Positions 37,249-47,415 of a stretch of DNA of 64,000 nucleotides are shown one piece after another. Position 1 is the first letter of the stretch. Every line of letters begins with the position of its first letter. The notes beneath the pieces were generated by a model, which saw nothing but the letters and a program-made list of their open reading frames with translations, ran no database searches and was not told where the DNA came from. The DNA is taken from the NCBI RefSeq assembly GCF_006874585.1, contig NZ_CP029761.1:2305001-2369000 (forward strand), given 5' to 3'. The translations under genes were made by a program, and so were the position numbers. The DNA is from Sphingomonas sp. IC081 (GTDB lineage Bacteria; Pseudomonadota; Alphaproteobacteria; Sphingomonadales; Sphingomonadaceae).

Positions 37249-38360
37249 TTCCAGCCGATCTTGGTGAAGAAGATCGCGAAGAAGGCATCGAGCACGATGA
37301 CGGTGAAGATCGCCGTCACCACCGCCTGGGTGGTGCGCCCGCCCACTTCCTCGGCGTTGGAGGTCACCTGCATGCCCTGATAGCACCCCGCCAGCGCCAC
37401 GATCAGCGCAAAGACCGGCGCCTTGAGCAGACCGACCCAGATGTCGGTCGTCGGCACCACTTCCTGCGTGCGCTGAAGGAAGGTGAGGAAGGGAATGTCG
37501 AGCGCGAAATTGGCGATGAAGGCGCCGCCGATGATCGCCAGGACCGTGGCGTAGAAGCCGAGCAGCGGCATCATCAGCATTGCCGCCAGCACCCGCGGCA
37601 CCACCAGCGCCTGCATCGGCGAGACGCCGATCGTGCGCATGGCATCCACTTCCTCGGTCAGCTTCATCGTGCCGATCTGCGCCGCGAAGGCCGATCCCGA
37701 CCGGCCCGCGACCATGATCGCGGTCATCAGGATGCCCAGTTCGCGCATGGCGAGGCGGCCGGTGAGGTTGATCGTGTAGATCTCCGCCCCGAACTGCGCG
37801 AGCTGCACCGCGCCCTGCTGGGCGATGACGATGCCGATCAGGAAGCTCATCAGGCCGATGATCCACAGCGAGTTGATGCCCACGTGCTGCATGTGGAACA
37901 CCAGCGCGGTGCCGCGCAACCGCGAGGGATGGCGGATCACGCCGCCCATGGCGAGGATCAGTTCACCGAGGAATCCGATCGACTTGGTGAAGCCCTTGCC
38001 CCAATTGACCACGACGTCGCCGAATTCGGCCACCGTGCGCAGCAGCAGCCCCGGCCCCTTGGGCACCTCGGCCGCTTCCTCCGGCACGCGGCCGACGGCG
38101 GCGAACAGCCGGTCCGCCGCCTCGCTCTGGCCGACGATTTCAAGGTGATGCTCGTCCGCGAAGCGCTTGACCAGCCAGGCGCCGGTCGTGTCGATGTCGG
38201 TGACGCCGGACATGTCGATCCGCTCGACCGGACCGCCGCAGGCCGCCAGCTTGCCGTCGAGGTTGCCCAGCGAATGGACGCACAGCGGCCCCTTCAGCGC
38301 CACCGTGTGGACACCGCCTTGGTCGCTTCCCGACAGAGTGAATTCAGCCCATTCCCGCAT
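37245..38360 (-). CDS. mlaE: MlaE-type permease with N-terminal STAS domain
   Basis: A 371-aa inner-membrane permease. The N-terminal 100 residues form a STAS domain ([23 protein letters not shown]). The MlaE domain follows ([72 protein letters not shown]). In E. coli the STAS part is the separate MlaB; the fusion is common in Alphaproteobacteria. It is the first gene of the operon, divergent from valS by 175 bp. Confidence 0.93.
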   Translation of the reverse strand: MREWAEFTLSGSDQGGVHTVALKGPLCVHSLGNLDGKLAACGGPVERIDMSGVTDIDTTGAWLVKRFADEHHLEIVGQSEAADRLFAAVGRVPEEAAEVPKGPGLLLRTVAEFGDVVVNWGKGFTKSIGFLGELILAMGGVIRHPSRLRGTALVFHMQHVGINSLWIIGLMSFLIGIVIAQQGAVQLAQFGAEIYTINLTGRLAMRELGILMTAIMVAGRSGSAFAAQIGTMKLTEEVDAMRTIGVSPMQALVVPRVLAAMLMMPLLGFYATVLAIIGGAFIANFALDIPFLTFLQRTQEVVPTTDIWVGLLKAPVFALIVALAGCYQGMQVTSNAEEVGGRTTQAVVTAIFTVIVLDAFFAIFFTKIGWK

Positions 38361-38535
38361 GTGCGCTCGTATTGGGGGAAAATGCCTGTACCGGCAAGGG
38401 GTTCCCCGGGCGCGGCGGATTGTTGATTTTGCAAGGGACTGCCTGCGAATACTCCGTGGCAATTTGATGGCGGCGGCGCCGGCAATCCCTACGCGCACTT
38501 GCGCGCGAGACGCCGCGCTGGCAAAGCCCCGCGCC

Positions 38536-41205
38536 ATGACCGAAACGCCAGCAGCCGGGCCAGAAGCCGCCCTCGACAAGACCTTCGACCCCGCCCAGAT
38601 CGAGGCGAAGTGGTACCAGCATTGGGAAAGCGAAGGGCTGTTCCGCCCCGAGCGTGCCGACGCGCAGCCGTTCACCATCGTCAACCCGCCGCCGAACGTC
38701 ACCGGATCGCTGCACATCGGCCACGCGCTGGACAACACGCTGCAGGACATCGTGATCCGTCACGAACGCCTGAAGGGCAAGGACGCGCTCTGGGTGGTCG
38801 GCACCGACCATGCCGGCATCGCCACCCAGATGGTGGTCGAACGCCAGATGGAAGCCAGGGGCGACAAGCGCGCCAACTATACGCGCGAGGCGTTCATCGA
38901 CAAGGTCTGGGAATGGAAGGCCGAATCCGGCGGCACCATCACCGGCCAGCTGCGCCGCCTCGGCTGCTCGATGGACTGGAGCCGCGAGCAGTTCACGATG
39001 GATCCGCACTTCACCAAGGCCGTGGTCAAGGTCTTCGTGGACCTGCACAGGCAGGGCCTGATCTACCGCGACAAGCGCCTGGTGAACTGGGACCCCAAGT
39101 TCCGCACCGCCATTTCCGACCTCGAGGTCGAGACGCGCGAGACCAACGGCCACTTCTGGCACATCAAGTATCCGCTTTCGGACGGTTCCGGCCACATCCA
39201 CGTCGCCACCACCCGCCCGGAAACGATGCTGGCCGACATGGCCGTCGCGGTTAATCCCGAGGACGAGCGCTACAAGGGCCTGCTGGCCCGCGGCGCCACC
39301 GTCACCCTGCCGCTGACCGGCCGCGAGATTCCCATCGTCGCGGACGAGCACGCCGATCCCGAACTGGGCTCCGGCGCGGTGAAGATCACCCCGGGCCATG
39401 ACTTCAACGACTTCGAGGTCGGCAAGCGTGCGGGCTTCAAGCCCGCCGACATGCTCAACATGCTCGATGCCGATGCCCATGTCTGCCAGACCCAGGACGG
39501 CCTCGTGCCCGCTCAGTTCATCGGCATGGACCGGTTCGAGGCGCGCAAGGCGATCGTCCAGTTCCTCGAAGAGGACGGGCTCCTCGAAAAGGTCGAGGAC
39601 CGCGTGATCCAGACCCCGTTCGGCGACCGCTCGGGCGTGGTGATCGAACCCTGGCTGACCGACCAGTGGTACGTCGATGCGCAGACGCTGGCCGGCCCGC
39701 CGCTGGAAGCCGTCCGTTCGGGCGCGATCGAGATCGTCCCGAAGAGCTGGGAAAAGACCTTTTTCAACTGGATGGAAAACATCCAGCCCTGGTGCGTCTC
39801 GCGCCAGCTCTGGTGGGGCCACCGCATCCCGGCGTGGTTCAGCGAGGACGGCGAGATCTTCGTCGCCGAAACCGAGGAAGAAGCACAGGCGCAGGCCGGC
39901 AACAAGCAGCTGACCCGCGACGAGGACGTGCTGGACACCTGGTTCTCCTCCGCGCTCTGGCCTTTCGCCACGCTCGGCTGGCCCGATGAAGATGCCCCGC
40001 TGCTGAAGAAGCACTATCCGAACGACCTGCTGGTTTCCGGCTTCGACATCCTGTTCTTCTGGGATGCGCGCATGGCGATGCAGGGCATTCACTTCATGAA
40101 GGAAGTGCCGTGGAAGCGGCTCTACCTCCATGGTCTGGTGCGTGCTGCCGACGGCCAGAAGATGTCGAAGTCCAAGGGCAACGTGGTCGATCCGCTGGGC
40201 CTGATCGACAAGTACGGCGCCGACGCGCTGCGCTTCTTCATGGCCGCCATGGAGAGCCAGGGCCGCGACGTGAAGATGGATGAAAAGCGCGTCGAGGGTT
40301 ACCGCAACTTCGCCACGAAGCTGTGGAACGCCGCGCGTTTCTGCCAGTCCAACGGCATCGTCGCCAGCACCTCCGTCGCGGCCCCCAAGGCGACCACGGC
40401 AGTCAACAAGTGGATCATCGGCGAAGTCGTCGAAACCGTCGCCGCGCTCGACAAGGCCATGGCCGACCTGCGCTTCGACGCGGCTGCCAACGCGATCTAC
40501 CACTTCGTGTGGAACCAGTTCTGCGACTGGTACATCGAACTCATCAAGCCTGTCCCTGGGGGCAACTTCGACGAGGAATCCAAGGTCGTCGCCGGCTGGG
40601 TGCTCGACCAGATCCTCGTCATGCTCCACCCCTTCATGCCCTTCGTCACCGAAGAGCTGTGGAGCAAGATGGGCACGCGCGATCAGGACCTGATCGTTGC
40701 CGCATGGCCCGCGCCGGAAGCCTCGGTGGACGCCGAGGCGAAGGCCGAAGTCGAATGGCTGATCGCGCTCATCGGCAACCTGCGCGGCGCCAAGTCCGAA
40801 CTCGGCATCGCGCCGGGCGCGCGCCTCACCGCCTATGTCGCCGATCCCTCGGACGCGACCCGCGCGGTGATCGGCCGTAGCGCCACCGTGATCGACCGTC
40901 TGGCGCGCCTTGACGCAATCCGCTTCGAGGCCGCTCCGGCCGGTGCCGCCATGCAGGTGGGCGCGGGCGACGCGACGCTGGCGATCCCGCTGGAAGGCGT
41001 GATCGACATCGCCGCCGAAAAGGCCCGTCTGGAAAAGGCCATGGCCGCCTCGGTCAAGGAACGGGACTCGCTCGACAAGCGTCTGGGCAACCCGGCCTTT
41101 GTCGAAAAGGCCAAGCCCGAGGCCATCGACAAGGCCCGCGCCGACCACGCCCACCACTCGGCCGAAGCCGAGCGTCTGGCGGCGGCGCTGGCGCGGCTGG
41201 GTTAA
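38536..41205 (+). CDS. valS: Valyl-tRNA synthetase
   Basis: An 889-aa class I synthetase. The HIGH motif is in [36 protein letters not shown] follows; the CP1 editing domain lies around 200-340; the KMSKS motif is [15 protein letters not shown]. The C-terminal end forms the tRNA-binding coiled coil ([25 protein letters not shown]). The ATG at 38536 fits the family N-terminus ([16 protein letters not shown]). It is transcribed alone. Confidence 0.97.
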   Translation: MTETPAAGPEAALDKTFDPAQIEAKWYQHWESEGLFRPERADAQPFTIVNPPPNVTGSLHIGHALDNTLQDIVIRHERLKGKDALWVVGTDHAGIATQMVVERQMEARGDKRANYTREAFIDKVWEWKAESGGTITGQLRRLGCSMDWSREQFTMDPHFTKAVVKVFVDLHRQGLIYRDKRLVNWDPKFRTAISDLEVETRETNGHFWHIKYPLSDGSGHIHVATTRPETMLADMAVAVNPEDERYKGLLARGATVTLPLTGREIPIVADEHADPELGSGAVKITPGHDFNDFEVGKRAGFKPADMLNMLDADAHVCQTQDGLVPAQFIGMDRFEARKAIVQFLEEDGLLEKVEDRVIQTPFGDRSGVVIEPWLTDQWYVDAQTLAGPPLEAVRSGAIEIVPKSWEKTFFNWMENIQPWCVSRQLWWGHRIPAWFSEDGEIFVAETEEEAQAQAGNKQLTRDEDVLDTWFSSALWPFATLGWPDEDAPLLKKHYPNDLLVSGFDILFFWDARMAMQGIHFMKEVPWKRLYLHGLVRAADGQKMSKSKGNVVDPLGLIDKYGADALRFFMAAMESQGRDVKMDEKRVEGYRNFATKLWNAARFCQSNGIVASTSVAAPKATTAVNKWIIGEVVETVAALDKAMADLRFDAAANAIYHFVWNQFCDWYIELIKPVPGGNFDEESKVVAGWVLDQILVMLHPFMPFVTEELWSKMGTRDQDLIVAAWPAPEASVDAEAKAEVEWLIALIGNLRGAKSELGIAPGARLTAYVADPSDATRAVIGRSATVIDRLARLDAIRFEAAPAGAAMQVGAGDATLAIPLEGVIDIAAEKARLEKAMAASVKERDSLDKRLGNPAFVEKAKPEAIDKARADHAHHSAEAERLAAALARLG

Positions 41206-41213
41206 GATAGAGC

Positions 41214-41270
41214 CGAGGGGAGTGGGGCCAAGCCGGAACTTAGCCGAACCGCCCCCCCCCACTCCCCTCG
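41214..41270 (+). terminator. Inverted repeat after valS, possible terminator
   Basis: CGAGGGGAGTGGGG (41214-41227) pairs with CCCCACTCCCCTCG (41257-41270) across a 29-base loop, 8 bp after the stop. There is no T-run; a run of ten C bases sits in the 3' arm. Confidence 0.5.
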
Positions 41271-41407
41271 TCACCCCCGCGAAGGCGGGGGCCCCGCTTT
41301 TTGGAGTTCACGCAGAGACGCAGAGGAACTGCGCAGCAATCCACCAGCTCTCCGCGCCCCTGCATGCCAAAGAAGAAAGCGGGATCCCCGCCTTCGCGGG
41401 GATGACG
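41269..41407. repeat. Inverted pair of REP-like palindromes (REPIN-like doublet)
   Basis: CGTCACCCCCGCGAAGGCGG at 41269-41288 (extending to 41297) reappears in inverted orientation at 41379-41407 (CCCCGCCTTCGCGGGGATGACG). Each copy is itself a palindrome around GCGAAGGC. This is a dispersed element type known from sphingomonad genomes (memory, not searched). Between the copies is CACGCAGAGACGCAGAGG, another motif common in bacterial genomes. No transposase is present. Confidence 0.75.
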
Positions 41408-41526
41408 GTTTTTGGGTGATACGGATTTGGTCCGCCCCCTGCTCGTCGTTTTCGTTTTCCTACTCACCGCGCATCTGACACGTTCGCGCGCGTGACCGCC
41501 CTGCTCTCTCCTCACGAAACCAGCCA

Positions 41527-41590
41527 CAAGGTGACACCTCCGACGCAAGGTGACACTTTTTCCTCTGGACCGTGTAAACTGTGTCAACCT
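41527..41590 (+). promoter_or_regulatory. queE promoter area with repeated AGGTGACAC
   Basis: CAAGGTGACAC occurs at 41527-41537 and 41546-41556 (19-bp period), and GTGTCAACCT at 41581-41590 is its near complement. The second copy could serve as -35 with TAAACT at 41575-41580 as -10 (19-base spacer, long). The repeats may be sites of a regulator. Confidence 0.4.
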
Positions 41591-41628
41591 CGCCCATCAA
41601 AACCGTAACCTTGCATTCGAGACCATCC

Positions 41629-42375
41629 GTGACGCTTGCCCTTGCCACCACCACTCCCGGCGAACCCGAAGTCTTCGCCTCGCTTCAGGGCGAAGGTGCC
41701 AGCATGGGGCGGCCCAGCACTTTCGTGCGGCTGTCGCGTTGCAACCTCGCCTGCCAGTGGTGCGACACGGCCTATACCTGGCGCTTCACCGGCGATAACC
41801 GCTTCCACCGCGACGATCTGGCCTTCGAGCGCAAGGCCAATCAGGTCATGGCCGAGGAAGCCGACGTGGCGCGCATGGTGGCGGACCTCCCGCCCGACCG
41901 CCTTGTCGTGACCGGCGGCGAGCCGCTGCTGCAAGGCCCGCAGCTGGCCCGGATGCTGGCGGCGCTCGACGAGGCTCGGCCGGGGATGCACGTGGAGATC
42001 GAGACCAACGGCTCGGTGGCGCCGCACGCCAGCCTCGATGCACGGGTGCAGCAATACAATGTCAGCCCCAAGCTGTCGCACAGCGGCAATCCGGCGGAAC
42101 TGGCACTGGTGCCCGAGCGGCTCGAGGCATGGTCCGCCGATCCGCGGGCCTTCTTCAAGTTCGTGATTGCGGAACCCGCCGACGTCGACGAAGTCCGCGC
42201 CCTCAAGGCGCGCTACAATATCCCCGCCGAGCGGATATTCCTGATGCCGGAAGGCCGCTCCAGCGATGTCATCCGGCAGAGGTCACCTTGGCTCTCGGAC
42301 ATCTGCACGCAGGAAGGCTATCGCTTCACCGACCGCCTGCACATCCACATCTGGGGCGATACGCGGGGCACGTAA
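41629..42375 (+). CDS. queE: 7-carboxy-7-deazaguanine synthase
   Basis: A 248-aa radical SAM enzyme that makes 7-carboxy-7-deazaguanine for queuosine. The iron-sulfur cysteines form CxxxCxxC in SRCNLACQWCD (C38, C42, C45). FASLQGEGASMGRPSTFVRLSRCN is the QueE signature, VVTGGEPLLQ and NVSPKLSHSG follow, and the end is RLHIHIWGDTRGT. The start GTG at 41629 begins the conserved N-terminus; a GTG at 41581 would add 16 unconserved residues and lies in the likely promoter. Other queuosine genes are not in the window. Confidence 0.9.
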   Translation: MTLALATTTPGEPEVFASLQGEGASMGRPSTFVRLSRCNLACQWCDTAYTWRFTGDNRFHRDDLAFERKANQVMAEEADVARMVADLPPDRLVVTGGEPLLQGPQLARMLAALDEARPGMHVEIETNGSVAPHASLDARVQQYNVSPKLSHSGNPAELALVPERLEAWSADPRAFFKFVIAEPADVDEVRALKARYNIPAERIFLMPEGRSSDVIRQRSPWLSDICTQEGYRFTDRLHIHIWGDTRGT

Positions 42376-42383
42376 GGGGACAT

Positions 42384-43814
42384 ATGAACGAAGCATCGCC
42401 GATTCCCGCCGGAGAGACCGAACCCGGCGAACCCGCAGCACCGGCGCGCAAGCAGCACATGACGGGGGACCTCACCCAGGGGCCGATCCTCAAGACGCTG
42501 CTGGTGTTCTCGATCCCGATGCTGATCTCGAACGTGCTGCAGACGCTGAACGGCTCGGTGAACGCGATCTGGGTCGGGCGGCTGCTCGGCGAAAGCGCAC
42601 TGGCGGCAACCGCCAATGCCAATATCATCATGTTCCTGCTGATCTCGCTCGTCTTCGGCTTCGGCATGGCGACCACCGTGCGCGTCGGCCAGCACTTCGG
42701 CGCCCGCGACATCGATGCCGCCAGGCTGACCTTCGGCTCGGGCGTCGGCTTCTGCCTGATACTGTCGGTGGTCTGCGGCCTTGCCGGCTGGCTGGGCGCC
42801 GATGCCCTGCTGCGGCTGCTCAGTACGCCCGAGCAGAGCCGGATCGAAGCGCTGGCCTATCTGCGCGTGATCTTCGTGACGCTGCCGCTCGGCTCGCTCT
42901 CGCTGATGGTCTCGATGGGCATGCGCGGCGCGGGCGATTCCAAGACCCCGCTCCACGCGATGATCCTGACGGTAGCGCTCGACGTGATCCTGAACCCGCT
43001 GCTGATCATCGGCCCCGGGCCGGTGCCGTCGCTGGGCATTGCCGGGTCCGCCGCGGCAACCGCCTTCGCGAACTTCGCCGGCCTCGTGTTCCAGCTCTGG
43101 ACGATCTACCGCAAGGATCTGCCGATGCGGCTGCGCGGCGCCGAACTCGGCTACCTGATCCCGCGCGGCAGCGAATTGAAGTACGTGACCCTGAAGGGCC
43201 TGCCGATGGGCGCGCAGATGCTGCTGGTCTCGTCGGCGGGCCTGGCCATGGTCCACCTCGTCAACCTCGAAGGGCTGGATGCCGCCGCCGCCTACGGCGC
43301 TTCGCTGCAATTGTGGAACTACCTGCAGATGCCGGCGATGGCGATCGGCTCGGCGGTCAGCGCCATGGTTGCCCAGTCGCTGGGCGCGCACGATCACGGC
43401 CGCGTGGGCAAGGTGACCGAGATCGGGCTTGTCACCAACCTCGCCATCTCGCTGCTGATGGCGGCGCTGATCGTGGTGTTCGACCATCCGCTGCTGGCCC
43501 TGTTCCTGGGCGGCGACAGCCCGGCAATGCCGATCGCGCGGCACATCCAGTTTGTCTGCACCGCCAGTTTCGTGATCATGTCGGTGACCATGATCCTCAC
43601 CGGCACCCTGCGTGCCTACGGCGCGGTCGTGGTTCCGCTGGTCATCATGGCCATCGGCCTCATTCCGGGCCGCCTCGGCTTCTACGCCCTCACCTACCCC
43701 GCGATCGGAAGCGAAGCGCTGTGGTGGGCCTATCCGGTCGGCTCGACGCTGACGGTGGTCCTGACGCTGGCCTATTATCGCTGGGGCAAGTGGCGCGCGG
43801 CCTTCGATCTGTAA
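42384..43814 (+). CDS. MATE-family efflux transporter
   Basis: A 476-aa membrane protein with about 12 helices in two halves. It begins with a soluble Pro/Glu-rich stretch and MTGDLTQGPILKTLLVFSIPMLISNVLQTLNGSVNAIWVGRLLG, the MATE signature. AAAYGASLQLWNYLQMPAMAIGSAVSAMVAQSLGAHDHGRV marks the second half. It exports drugs or metabolites with Na+ or H+. AAGGGGA precedes the ATG, 8 bp after queE; the two may be cotranscribed. Confidence 0.92.
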   Translation: MNEASPIPAGETEPGEPAAPARKQHMTGDLTQGPILKTLLVFSIPMLISNVLQTLNGSVNAIWVGRLLGESALAATANANIIMFLLISLVFGFGMATTVRVGQHFGARDIDAARLTFGSGVGFCLILSVVCGLAGWLGADALLRLLSTPEQSRIEALAYLRVIFVTLPLGSLSLMVSMGMRGAGDSKTPLHAMILTVALDVILNPLLIIGPGPVPSLGIAGSAAATAFANFAGLVFQLWTIYRKDLPMRLRGAELGYLIPRGSELKYVTLKGLPMGAQMLLVSSAGLAMVHLVNLEGLDAAAAYGASLQLWNYLQMPAMAIGSAVSAMVAQSLGAHDHGRVGKVTEIGLVTNLAISLLMAALIVVFDHPLLALFLGGDSPAMPIARHIQFVCTASFVIMSVTMILTGTLRAYGAVVVPLVIMAIGLIPGRLGFYALTYPAIGSEALWWAYPVGSTLTVVLTLAYYRWGKWRAAFDL

Positions 43815-43829
43815 GGCCGCGCAGCCCCA

Positions 43830-45572
43830 TCACCTGCCCTGCGCGCGCCACCGCTGGACGATGCGCAGGACCGACTCTTCCTCGCCGCCGGAGCTGTTCC
43901 ACAGTTCGGTGAACGACGGGTCGGCCGACGCGGGGCGCTTGTACTCTTCGAGGTCGTCAAACGAGACCCGGATCGGGATCGCCACGCCTTCGCCGCAGAT
44001 GATGCACTCACGGTTGCGCAGGGCCGGGATCGAATCGAGGAACCCGCGTGCACCTTCCGGCATGGCTGCGCGCACGAAGGCCTGGTCACGATCGTTGTTG
44101 AGGCGCATCGAGATGATCGTGCCGCACTGCGAAAGGACACCTTCGGCAAGATCGGACGGTCTCTGGGTGATAAGGCCCAACGAGATCCCGTACTTGCGGC
44201 CCTCCTTGGCGATACGCGACAGGATACGGCCCACCGAAGAGCCATCGGCGTTCTTCTCGCTCGGAACATAGCGGTGCGCCTCCTCGCAGACGAGCAGGAT
44301 GGGCCGGGTCTTTTCCTCCCGCCCCCAGATCGCGTAGTCGAACACCATGCGGCTGAGCACGGCGACGACGGTGCTGGTGATGTCCGATGGCACGCCCGAG
44401 ACGTCGATGATCGAGATCGGCCGCCCGTTCGAGGGCAGACGGAAGATCTTGGAGATGAACTCCGCCATCGTGTCGCCCACCAGCATGCCGGAGAACATGA
44501 ACTGGTAGCGCGGATCGCCCTTCATCTCGTCGAGCTTGTTCTTGATCCGCATGTAGGGCGCACTGGAATGGCCCTTGTCGAGCTTGCCCATGTGGTTGTT
44601 GAGAATATTGGACAAGTCGGAGAGCAGATAAGGGATCGGCGAATCCACCGTGATCTTGCCAAGCTGCTCGGCCAGCCGGTTCTTGGAGCGCGCCTCCAGC
44701 AAACACTTGCCCAGGATTTCGCTGTCGAGCTGGCGGTCGTCCCCGCGCGAGGTCAGGAGGATCTCGCAGTGCTCCTCGAAATTCATCAGCCAGTAGGGCA
44801 TCTGCAGGTTCGAGACGTCGAGGATCACGCCGGTGTTGCGGAACGCGGCTGAATACTCGCCGTGCGGATCGATCATGATGATGTGGCCCTGCGGCGCATG
44901 CTCGCAGATGCGGTGCAGGATCAGCGCAGCACTGGTCGACTTGCCGGTTCCGGTCGATCCCAGCAGCGCGAAGTGCTTGCCAAGCAGGGCATCGACATAA
45001 AGACCAGCACGGATGTCCTTGGTCGGATAGACGTTGCCGATCTGGATCGCGCTGCGCCCGTCGCTGGCATAGATCTGGCGCAGGTCTTCGGTGGTCGCCG
45101 GATAGACCAGCGCCCCCGGCGAGGGATAGAAGGTCACACCGCGGCGGAAGCCATGGATACGGCCAGTCAGGCGTTCCTCACTGCCCTCGCCAAGGAAGTC
45201 CGCCTCGGCGACAATGCCGCCGGGAATCTTGCTGTCGCTCTTCTGATTGCGGATGCTGGCGAGCAGCCAACCGTTGCCGACACGGATCTTGACCTGACTG
45301 CCGACCTGCCCTGACTGCGCAACCGAAGGGTCGCCATCCTTCATCACTTCGCCCAGCCGGTTGATGTCGAGCGCGATGCGTGTTCCGGCACCGGAGATCT
45401 CGAGGATCACCCCGATCGGCTCGCGTCCGGTATCCAGTCGCGGTGCAGGCTGGCGTGGCTGGCCCTGCGTCATATGGGCCTGCGTCGTATGGGCGTGAGC
45501 CGGATGCGCCGCGGGCTGCTCGGCCTGCGGCGCACGCGAGGGCGCGAAGCCCTCTGGATGCATCTGGTTCAT
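43830..45572 (-). CDS. HerA-like ATPase (DUF87)
   Basis: A 580-aa FtsK-HerA superfamily ATPase. A His/Gln/Pro-rich N-terminus (1-50) precedes a HAS-barrel-like beta domain (EPIGVILEISGAGTRIALD). Walker A is GSTGTGKS (205-212), IMIDPHGEYSAAF follows, and the Walker B-like motif is PILLVCEEAHRYVP; ISLGLITQRPSDLAEGVLSQCGTIISMRLNNDRDQ is the conserved motif of bacterial HerA. The nuclease partner NurA is not nearby. DNA processing or translocation is likely; the biological role in this group is unknown. Confidence 0.88.
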   Translation of the reverse strand: MNQMHPEGFAPSRAPQAEQPAAHPAHAHTTQAHMTQGQPRQPAPRLDTGREPIGVILEISGAGTRIALDINRLGEVMKDGDPSVAQSGQVGSQVKIRVGNGWLLASIRNQKSDSKIPGGIVAEADFLGEGSEERLTGRIHGFRRGVTFYPSPGALVYPATTEDLRQIYASDGRSAIQIGNVYPTKDIRAGLYVDALLGKHFALLGSTGTGKSTSAALILHRICEHAPQGHIIMIDPHGEYSAAFRNTGVILDVSNLQMPYWLMNFEEHCEILLTSRGDDRQLDSEILGKCLLEARSKNRLAEQLGKITVDSPIPYLLSDLSNILNNHMGKLDKGHSSAPYMRIKNKLDEMKGDPRYQFMFSGMLVGDTMAEFISKIFRLPSNGRPISIIDVSGVPSDITSTVVAVLSRMVFDYAIWGREEKTRPILLVCEEAHRYVPSEKNADGSSVGRILSRIAKEGRKYGISLGLITQRPSDLAEGVLSQCGTIISMRLNNDRDQAFVRAAMPEGARGFLDSIPALRNRECIICGEGVAIPIRVSFDDLEEYKRPASADPSFTELWNSSGGEEESVLRIVQRWRAQGR

Positions 45573-45692
45573 TATGCCCCCGAAGTAGAACTGACCTCGG
45601 CAGAGCTATGACCACGCGGTTAATTTCCGCCTAAAGACAGGCTCATACCAAAGGCCCAGCATTCGATTGAAGCAACTTCGGCAATCGTATCT

Positions 45693-46457
45693 TCAGCGCA
45701 TTGCGAAAAGCCGGCCCGCCAGCCACCCCATGCCGACCGATACAAAAACCGCCAGCAAGCCATAGGCAAAGCCATAATCTTCGGCGAAAGTGGCGACGGC
45801 GCGTTCCAGGCCGAGCTTGCGCACTTCGACCTGACTGCTGGCCGAGGCGACCACGCGCCCTTTCGATATGGCGAAAGTTTCCGCCGTGTAAGTACCGATG
45901 GGAACCCGGGACGGCAGGCCAATCCGGGCCTGGTAGAGCACTTGCTCGCTGACTTTCACCCCGCCCTCTTCCTCGCGGTAAAGGCCGATCCGGCGATTGA
46001 GGTCGACGAGCCCGTTGGCGAAGCGTGTCTGTTCCTTGGGATCGATCGCGCCGATCGGCGAGAGTTGCAGCCACTTCAGGCCCAATTCGTAGATCGCCGC
46101 CGTCTTGTCGTCGACAATGTCCTTGATCGGCCGGGTCGACGCGATGGCATAATAGGAAGGTGCCGAGCGCAGCTCCGTACTGTCGGCGTTGATCCAGATT
46201 CCCGCCACTTTCTGCTTTTCACGCAACACGATCGACTGGGTCGGCCCCTTAAGCACCACGACGATGTCGTAGTCCTGCGCCGCGCGGGAGCCCTCCGGTG
46301 TCAGGATTGCGCCAAAAAGCAGCAGTTCGGTTCCGGTAAAGCCCTGTTGCAGCGCCACCTCGTGCTGAGAGACTTCGGGGACGAGGATGGGATCGCGGGC
46401 AGCACAGAGCACAACCCAGACAAGAACCGCCAGAACCGAGGTGACGGACGCCCTCAC
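45693..46457 (-). CDS. Alph_Pro_TM (TIGR02186) membrane protein
   Basis: A 254-aa protein with an N-terminal signal or anchor (VTSVLAVLVWVVLCAA), a large periplasmic part (TELLLFGAILTPEGSRAAQDYDIVVVLKGP, SYYAIASTRPIKDIVDD) and one C-terminal helix (YGFAYGLLAVFVSVGMGWLAGRLF). This matches the alphaproteobacterial TIGR02186 family. Its GTG start overlaps the stop of the TauE gene (GTGA), so they probably form a two-part export system. Confidence 0.85.
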   Translation of the reverse strand: MRASVTSVLAVLVWVVLCAARDPILVPEVSQHEVALQQGFTGTELLLFGAILTPEGSRAAQDYDIVVVLKGPTQSIVLREKQKVAGIWINADSTELRSAPSYYAIASTRPIKDIVDDKTAAIYELGLKWLQLSPIGAIDPKEQTRFANGLVDLNRRIGLYREEEGGVKVSEQVLYQARIGLPSRVPIGTYTAETFAISKGRVVASASSQVEVRKLGLERAVATFAEDYGFAYGLLAVFVSVGMGWLAGRLFAMR

Positions 46458-47368
46458 AGCGGCGCCACCGTGTAGATTTCGTCCGGTCGATAGCCGAGCC
46501 CCAGTGCCATCCGCGCCGCCACCAGCAGGACGATCAGCGCGAGGATCAGGCGCAGCTTCACGGGGCTAGCCTTCTGCGCAAACTGCGCGCCCAGTTGCGC
46601 GCCCGTAACTGACCCGAGCAGGAGCAGCGAAGCCAGCACGATGTCGACCGCATGGGTCGTCATCGAATGCATCATTGTCGTTGCGATCGTGGTGAACAGA
46701 ATCTGCCAGAGTGACGTGCCCACCACGACATTCGCACTCATGCCGAGAATGTAAAGCATCGCCGGGACGAGGATGAAGCCACCGCCGATGCCCATCAGCA
46801 TCGTCAAGATGCCGGTAAAGATGCCAAGAAGCAGCGGTGCCAGCGGCGAAATGTAGAGGCCTGAGCGATAGAAGCGCCAACGCATCGGCAAGCTCGCCAC
46901 CATGGGATGGTGTCGGCGCTTTTTCGCGGCGATGGGAACGCCGCTACGTTCGGCACGGATCGCCTGGATACTCTCCTTGGCCATCAGTCCGCCAATCGAT
47001 CCCAGCATCACGACGTACAGAATGTTGATGACCGTGTCGATCTGACCGAGCCGGGCCAGCAGGTTGAACAGCAAGGCCCCGAGCCCGGTGCCGACGATGC
47101 CGCCGAACACCATGACCGACCCCATAAGATAGTCCACATTGCCGCGCTTGGCATGTGCGAACACGCCGGAAACGCTGGCTCCGGTCACCTGGCTGGCAGC
47201 CGATGCAGCGGCCACCGTCGGCGGAATCCCGTAGAATATCATCAACGGGGTCGTCAAAAAACCGCCACCCACGCCAAACATGCCCGACAGGATCCCGGTC
47301 AGGGCACCAAGGCCAACGATGATGATGCCGTTGACCGAAAGATTGGCGATGGGAAGATAGACGTCCAT
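46454..47368 (-). CDS. TauE/SafE-family sulfite/anion exporter
   Basis: A 304-aa membrane protein with about eight helices and the repeated Gly-rich motif of the family (GILSGMFGVGGGFLTTPLMIFYGIPP, and ILTMLMGIGGGFILVPAMLYILG). These proteins export sulfite, sulfoacetate or related anions. The ATG at 47368 starts the conserved region. The next gene, Alph_Pro_TM, is translationally coupled. Confidence 0.9.
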   Translation of the reverse strand: MDVYLPIANLSVNGIIIVGLGALTGILSGMFGVGGGFLTTPLMIFYGIPPTVAAASAASQVTGASVSGVFAHAKRGNVDYLMGSVMVFGGIVGTGLGALLFNLLARLGQIDTVINILYVVMLGSIGGLMAKESIQAIRAERSGVPIAAKKRRHHPMVASLPMRWRFYRSGLYISPLAPLLLGIFTGILTMLMGIGGGFILVPAMLYILGMSANVVVGTSLWQILFTTIATTMMHSMTTHAVDIVLASLLLLGSVTGAQLGAQFAQKASPVKLRLILALIVLLVAARMALGLGYRPDEIYTVAPL

Positions 47369-47415
47369 GCGAGCACTCTCGCTACCGCAGCGTGAGGGGC
47401 GAGAAAAGCGTCGAT

